From Devosia sp. Root685 (GTDB lineage Bacteria; Pseudomonadota; Alphaproteobacteria; Rhizobiales; Devosiaceae), in assembly GCF_001427875.1 (NCBI RefSeq), contig NZ_LMHK01000001.1:436871-500870 (forward strand): a stretch of 64,000 nucleotides of DNA, written 5' to 3'. The position numbers were made by a program, and so were the translations under genes. Positions 62,320-64,000 of the stretch are shown one piece after another. Below the pieces are notes generated by a model. It made no database searches. It saw only the letters and a list, made by a program, of their open reading frames with translations, and was not told the origin of the DNA. Within the stretch, counting starts at the first letter, position 1, and each line of letters opens with the position of its first letter.

Positions 62320-62835
62320 ATGGCAGGCAGCGTGAACAAGGTCATTCTGGTTGGCAATCTGGGCAATGAGCCCGAGGTGCGCAACCTCCCCAGCGGCGGC
62401 AAGGTGGTGAACCTTTCGGTGGCGACATCGGAACGCTGGCGCGATCGCAATACCGGTGAACAGCGCGAAAAGACCGAATGGCACCGCGTGGTGATCTTCT
62501 CGGAAGGTCTCGCCAAGGTTGCCGAGCAATATCTGCGCAAGGGCAGCAAGGTCTATATCGAAGGCCAGTTGCAGACCCGCAAATGGCAGGACCAGTCCGG
62601 CGCGGACAAATATTCGACCGAAATCGTGCTGCAGGGTTTTAATGCCTCGATGGTGCTGCTCGATGGCCGCGGCGAAGGCGGCGGCGACAGCGCGGGCGGC
62701 GGCTTCCGGGGCAATGACGAGGGCGGTTTCCGCGGCGTCAGCAATAATGCAGGCGGGGGTGGCGGGGCGCGCCGTCCTTCATCCAATGCGCCGGCGTTCG
62801 AATCCGGCGGGCTCGACGACGACATTCCGTTCTGA
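62320..62835 (+). CDS. ssb: Single-stranded DNA-binding protein
   Basis: The 171-aa protein has the OB-fold (residues 1-110; [16 protein letters not shown], then [37 protein letters not shown]). A Gly-rich linker (about 118-155) follows, then the acidic tip DDDIPF that recruits repair and replication partners. aagga precedes the ATG. Expression is probably SOS-controlled through the LexA box at 62149. Confidence 0.97.
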   Translation: MAGSVNKVILVGNLGNEPEVRNLPSGGKVVNLSVATSERWRDRNTGEQREKTEWHRVVIFSEGLAKVAEQYLRKGSKVYIEGQLQTRKWQDQSGADKYSTEIVLQGFNASMVLLDGRGEGGGDSAGGGFRGNDEGGFRGVSNNAGGGGGARRPSSNAPAFESGGLDDDIPF

Positions 62836-62851
62836 GTTTTTTGAGTTACCG

Positions 62852-62880
62852 AGGGCCGCTGCTGCGGCCCTTTTCTTTTT
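62852..62880 (+). terminator. Intrinsic terminator of ssb
   Basis: An 8-bp stem (agggccgc / gcggccct) with loop tgct is followed by ttttcttttt. It lies against the stop codon of the convergent YbaN gene. Confidence 0.92.
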
Positions 62881-63296
62881 CAGGCGGTCTCTTGGCTGCG
62901 GGGGGCCGAGGGGCGGGAGAGGACATACCAGGCGCAGCCGCCCATGATGGCGGCGACGAGGAGGAAGAGCCACCAGGCGGGGTGGACGGCGAACAGGAAA
63001 ATAAGAAAACCGGCGGCCATGCCGGTGCAGGCCATGAGTTTGGCGCGCGGGGAAATGACGCCGTGCCGGCGCCAATTGACGATGGTCGGGCCGAGCGTGG
63101 CATGGCCGAGCAGCCAGCTTTCGAGGCGCCGTGAGGATTTCGAAAAGCACCAGGCGGCGAGAATGAGGAAGATCGTCGTCGGCATCAGCGGCACGAAGAT
63201 GCCGATAATGCCGGTGATCAGCAGGAGGAGGCCGAGGACAAGATAGAGAAAGCGAACCAGCCGGTTGCGGGCGAGGGGCGATTGCGGCTCGCTCAT
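62880..63296 (-). CDS. YbaN family (DUF454) inner-membrane protein
   Basis: The 138-aa protein has three or four membrane segments, and the DUF454 signature [21 protein letters not shown] and [15 protein letters not shown] near the start. Function unknown. It is coupled to dtd by a 4-bp overlap (ATGA) on the minus strand, so the two are one transcript. Confidence 0.9.
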   Translation of the reverse strand: MSEPQSPLARNRLVRFLYLVLGLLLLITGIIGIFVPLMPTTIFLILAAWCFSKSSRRLESWLLGHATLGPTIVNWRRHGVISPRAKLMACTGMAAGFLIFLFAVHPAWWLFLLVAAIMGGCAWYVLSRPSAPRSQETA

Positions 63297-63733
63297 TGGT
63301 CGGTATCCAGCCAGATGGTGACCGGCCCGTCATTGACGAGCGCAACCTTCATGTCGGCGCCGAAGATGCCATTGGCGACGGGCAGGCCAGTGGCGGCGAG
63401 GGCGGCGGAGAATTTTTCGTAGAGATCGCGGCCACGTTCGGGCGGCGCCGCGCGGGAAAAGCCGGGGCGATTGCCCTTGGTATCGGCGGCGAGAGTGAAC
63501 TGGCTGACGACGAGGGCCGAGCCGCCGATGTCGAGGACGGAACGGTTCATCCTGCCGTCTGCGTCGTTGAAAATGCGCAGTTTTGCGATTTTCTGGGCCA
63601 GCCACGGGGCGAGGTCGTCGGTGTCGCCCTCCATGGCGCAGACGAGCACGAGAAGACCGGAGCCGATCTGGCCGGTGATCGCGCTATCGACGGTGACGGA
63701 GGCGGATTGAACGCGCTGGACGAGGGCTCGCAT
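63293..63733 (-). CDS. dtd: D-aminoacyl-tRNA deacylase
   Basis: Dtd removes D-amino acids (and Gly from tRNA-Ala) from mischarged tRNAs. [15 protein letters not shown] is the typical start; the active-site SQFTLAAD and the GxP loop NDGPVT at the C-terminus are intact. The 146-aa length is normal. It fits the translation-fidelity theme of the window (ArfB, four tRNA synthetases). Confidence 0.96.
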   Translation of the reverse strand: MRALVQRVQSASVTVDSAITGQIGSGLLVLVCAMEGDTDDLAPWLAQKIAKLRIFNDADGRMNRSVLDIGGSALVVSQFTLAADTKGNRPGFSRAAPPERGRDLYEKFSAALAATGLPVANGIFGADMKVALVNDGPVTIWLDTDQ

Positions 63734-63852
63734 GGCTCTCCTTTAGCGGTCAATCATTGAGTTTTGTAGTCATAAAATGATGGCAGGGCTCTTGGGGTGA
63801 GCCGGGGTGCTGGGCGCGCGGAGGTTTGAGCGACAAGGGTCTGCCGAAGCGA

Positions 63853-63877
63853 AAAAGGCGGCCAGGGGCCGCCTTTT
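63853..63877 (-). terminator. Terminator of the leftward gene at the window edge
   Basis: A perfect 10-bp stem (aaaaggcggc / gccgcctttt) with loop caggg, followed on the minus strand by ttcgc after a T-run within the stem. It lies 20 nt past the stop codon at 63897. Confidence 0.85.
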
Positions 63878-63896
63878 GAGAGGTAGTCTGCGCGAC

Positions 63897-64000
63897 TTAG
63901 CGTGCGAACGGGACGTCGGCGCGGAGGCTGTCGCCGGATTCGACGTAGACGACTTCGAAGGCCACGCTGATGGCGTCGCCGTTGAGGGCGATCTGGGCGG
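63897..64000 (-). CDS. C-terminal end of an unidentified protein (partial)
   Basis: An open frame enters from the right edge and ends at TAA (63897-63899). The readable end is AQIALNGDAISVAFEVVYVE, then SGDSLRADVPFAR. Beta-like and acidic, but too short to identify. A strong terminator follows, which supports a real gene. Confidence 0.55.
   Translation of the reverse strand, partial: AQIALNGDAISVAFEVVYVESGDSLRADVPFAR

Overview
The window reads as ordinary chromosome of an alphaproteobacterium of the order Hyphomicrobiales (Rhizobiales). The evidence is high GC, several gene pairings typical of that order (dgt/erpA divergent, tolC-popZ-valS, scpAB-tatABC-serS-surE-nlpD, yajC-secDF), small DUF1127 proteins, alphaproteobacterial LexA boxes (GTTC-N7-GTTC) and a perfect TTAA-N7-TTAA CtrA-type site. 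The gene content is reminiscent of Devosia and relatives, but that finer placement is only a guess. I see no prophage, insertion sequence, CRISPR array, plasmid function or obvious genomic island.

0-15 kb: the end of a rhomboid-family gene, a large exported protein of unknown function, and a leftward series (phosphohexomutase, arfB, a 74-residue protein, thrS, yidD, an IscU-like scaffold). Then folE and hisI, separated by an AraC/GyrI-type regulator, an exported three-repeat protein, a nitroreductase, a lytic transglycosylase, a DUF2336 protein and nadK. This part is rich in short palindromic repeats.

15-24 kb: tRNA-Thr(UGU), sulfate activation genes (cysD, and cysN fused to cysC), a ROK repressor divergent from a xylose ABC transporter (xylF, xylH, single-domain xylG), a DUF1345 membrane protein whose ribosome binding site lies in a perfect hairpin, and tRNA-Cys(GCA).

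24-43 kb: a divergent isoaspartate-methyltransferase-like gene, tolC, popZ, valS, a ZntB-type transporter, an ABC exporter preceded by a short overlapping ORF, a Sel1-repeat protein, a SPOR-domain protein, argS and dgt. Then erpA, a beta-lactamase-fold serine hydrolase and xthA.

42-56.5 kb: scpA/scpB, tatABC, serS, surE, an NlpD-like amidase activator, a DUF815 ATPase, yajC and fused secDF. These are followed by two overlapping genes that resemble human complex I assembly factors NDUFAF3 and NDUFAF6, then a thioesterase and trmFO.

56.5-64 kb: two DUF1127-type micro-proteins with a CtrA-type site, uvrA and ssb (each with a LexA box just downstream of a TTGAC-type -35), a LysE exporter, a rhodanese, a YbaN protein, dtd and the end of one more gene.

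The recurring theme is growth and envelope housekeeping: four aminoacyl-tRNA synthetases, two protein export systems (Tat, Sec), polar and septal cell-wall factors, chromosome condensation and SOS repair. The least explained items are the hairpin that hides a Shine-Dalgarno (23.0 kb), the short ORF overlapping the ABC exporter start (33.1 kb), the direct repeats upstream of a DUF1127 gene (57.4 kb), the long palindrome abutting a stop codon (4.1 kb) and the exported three-repeat protein (10 kb).
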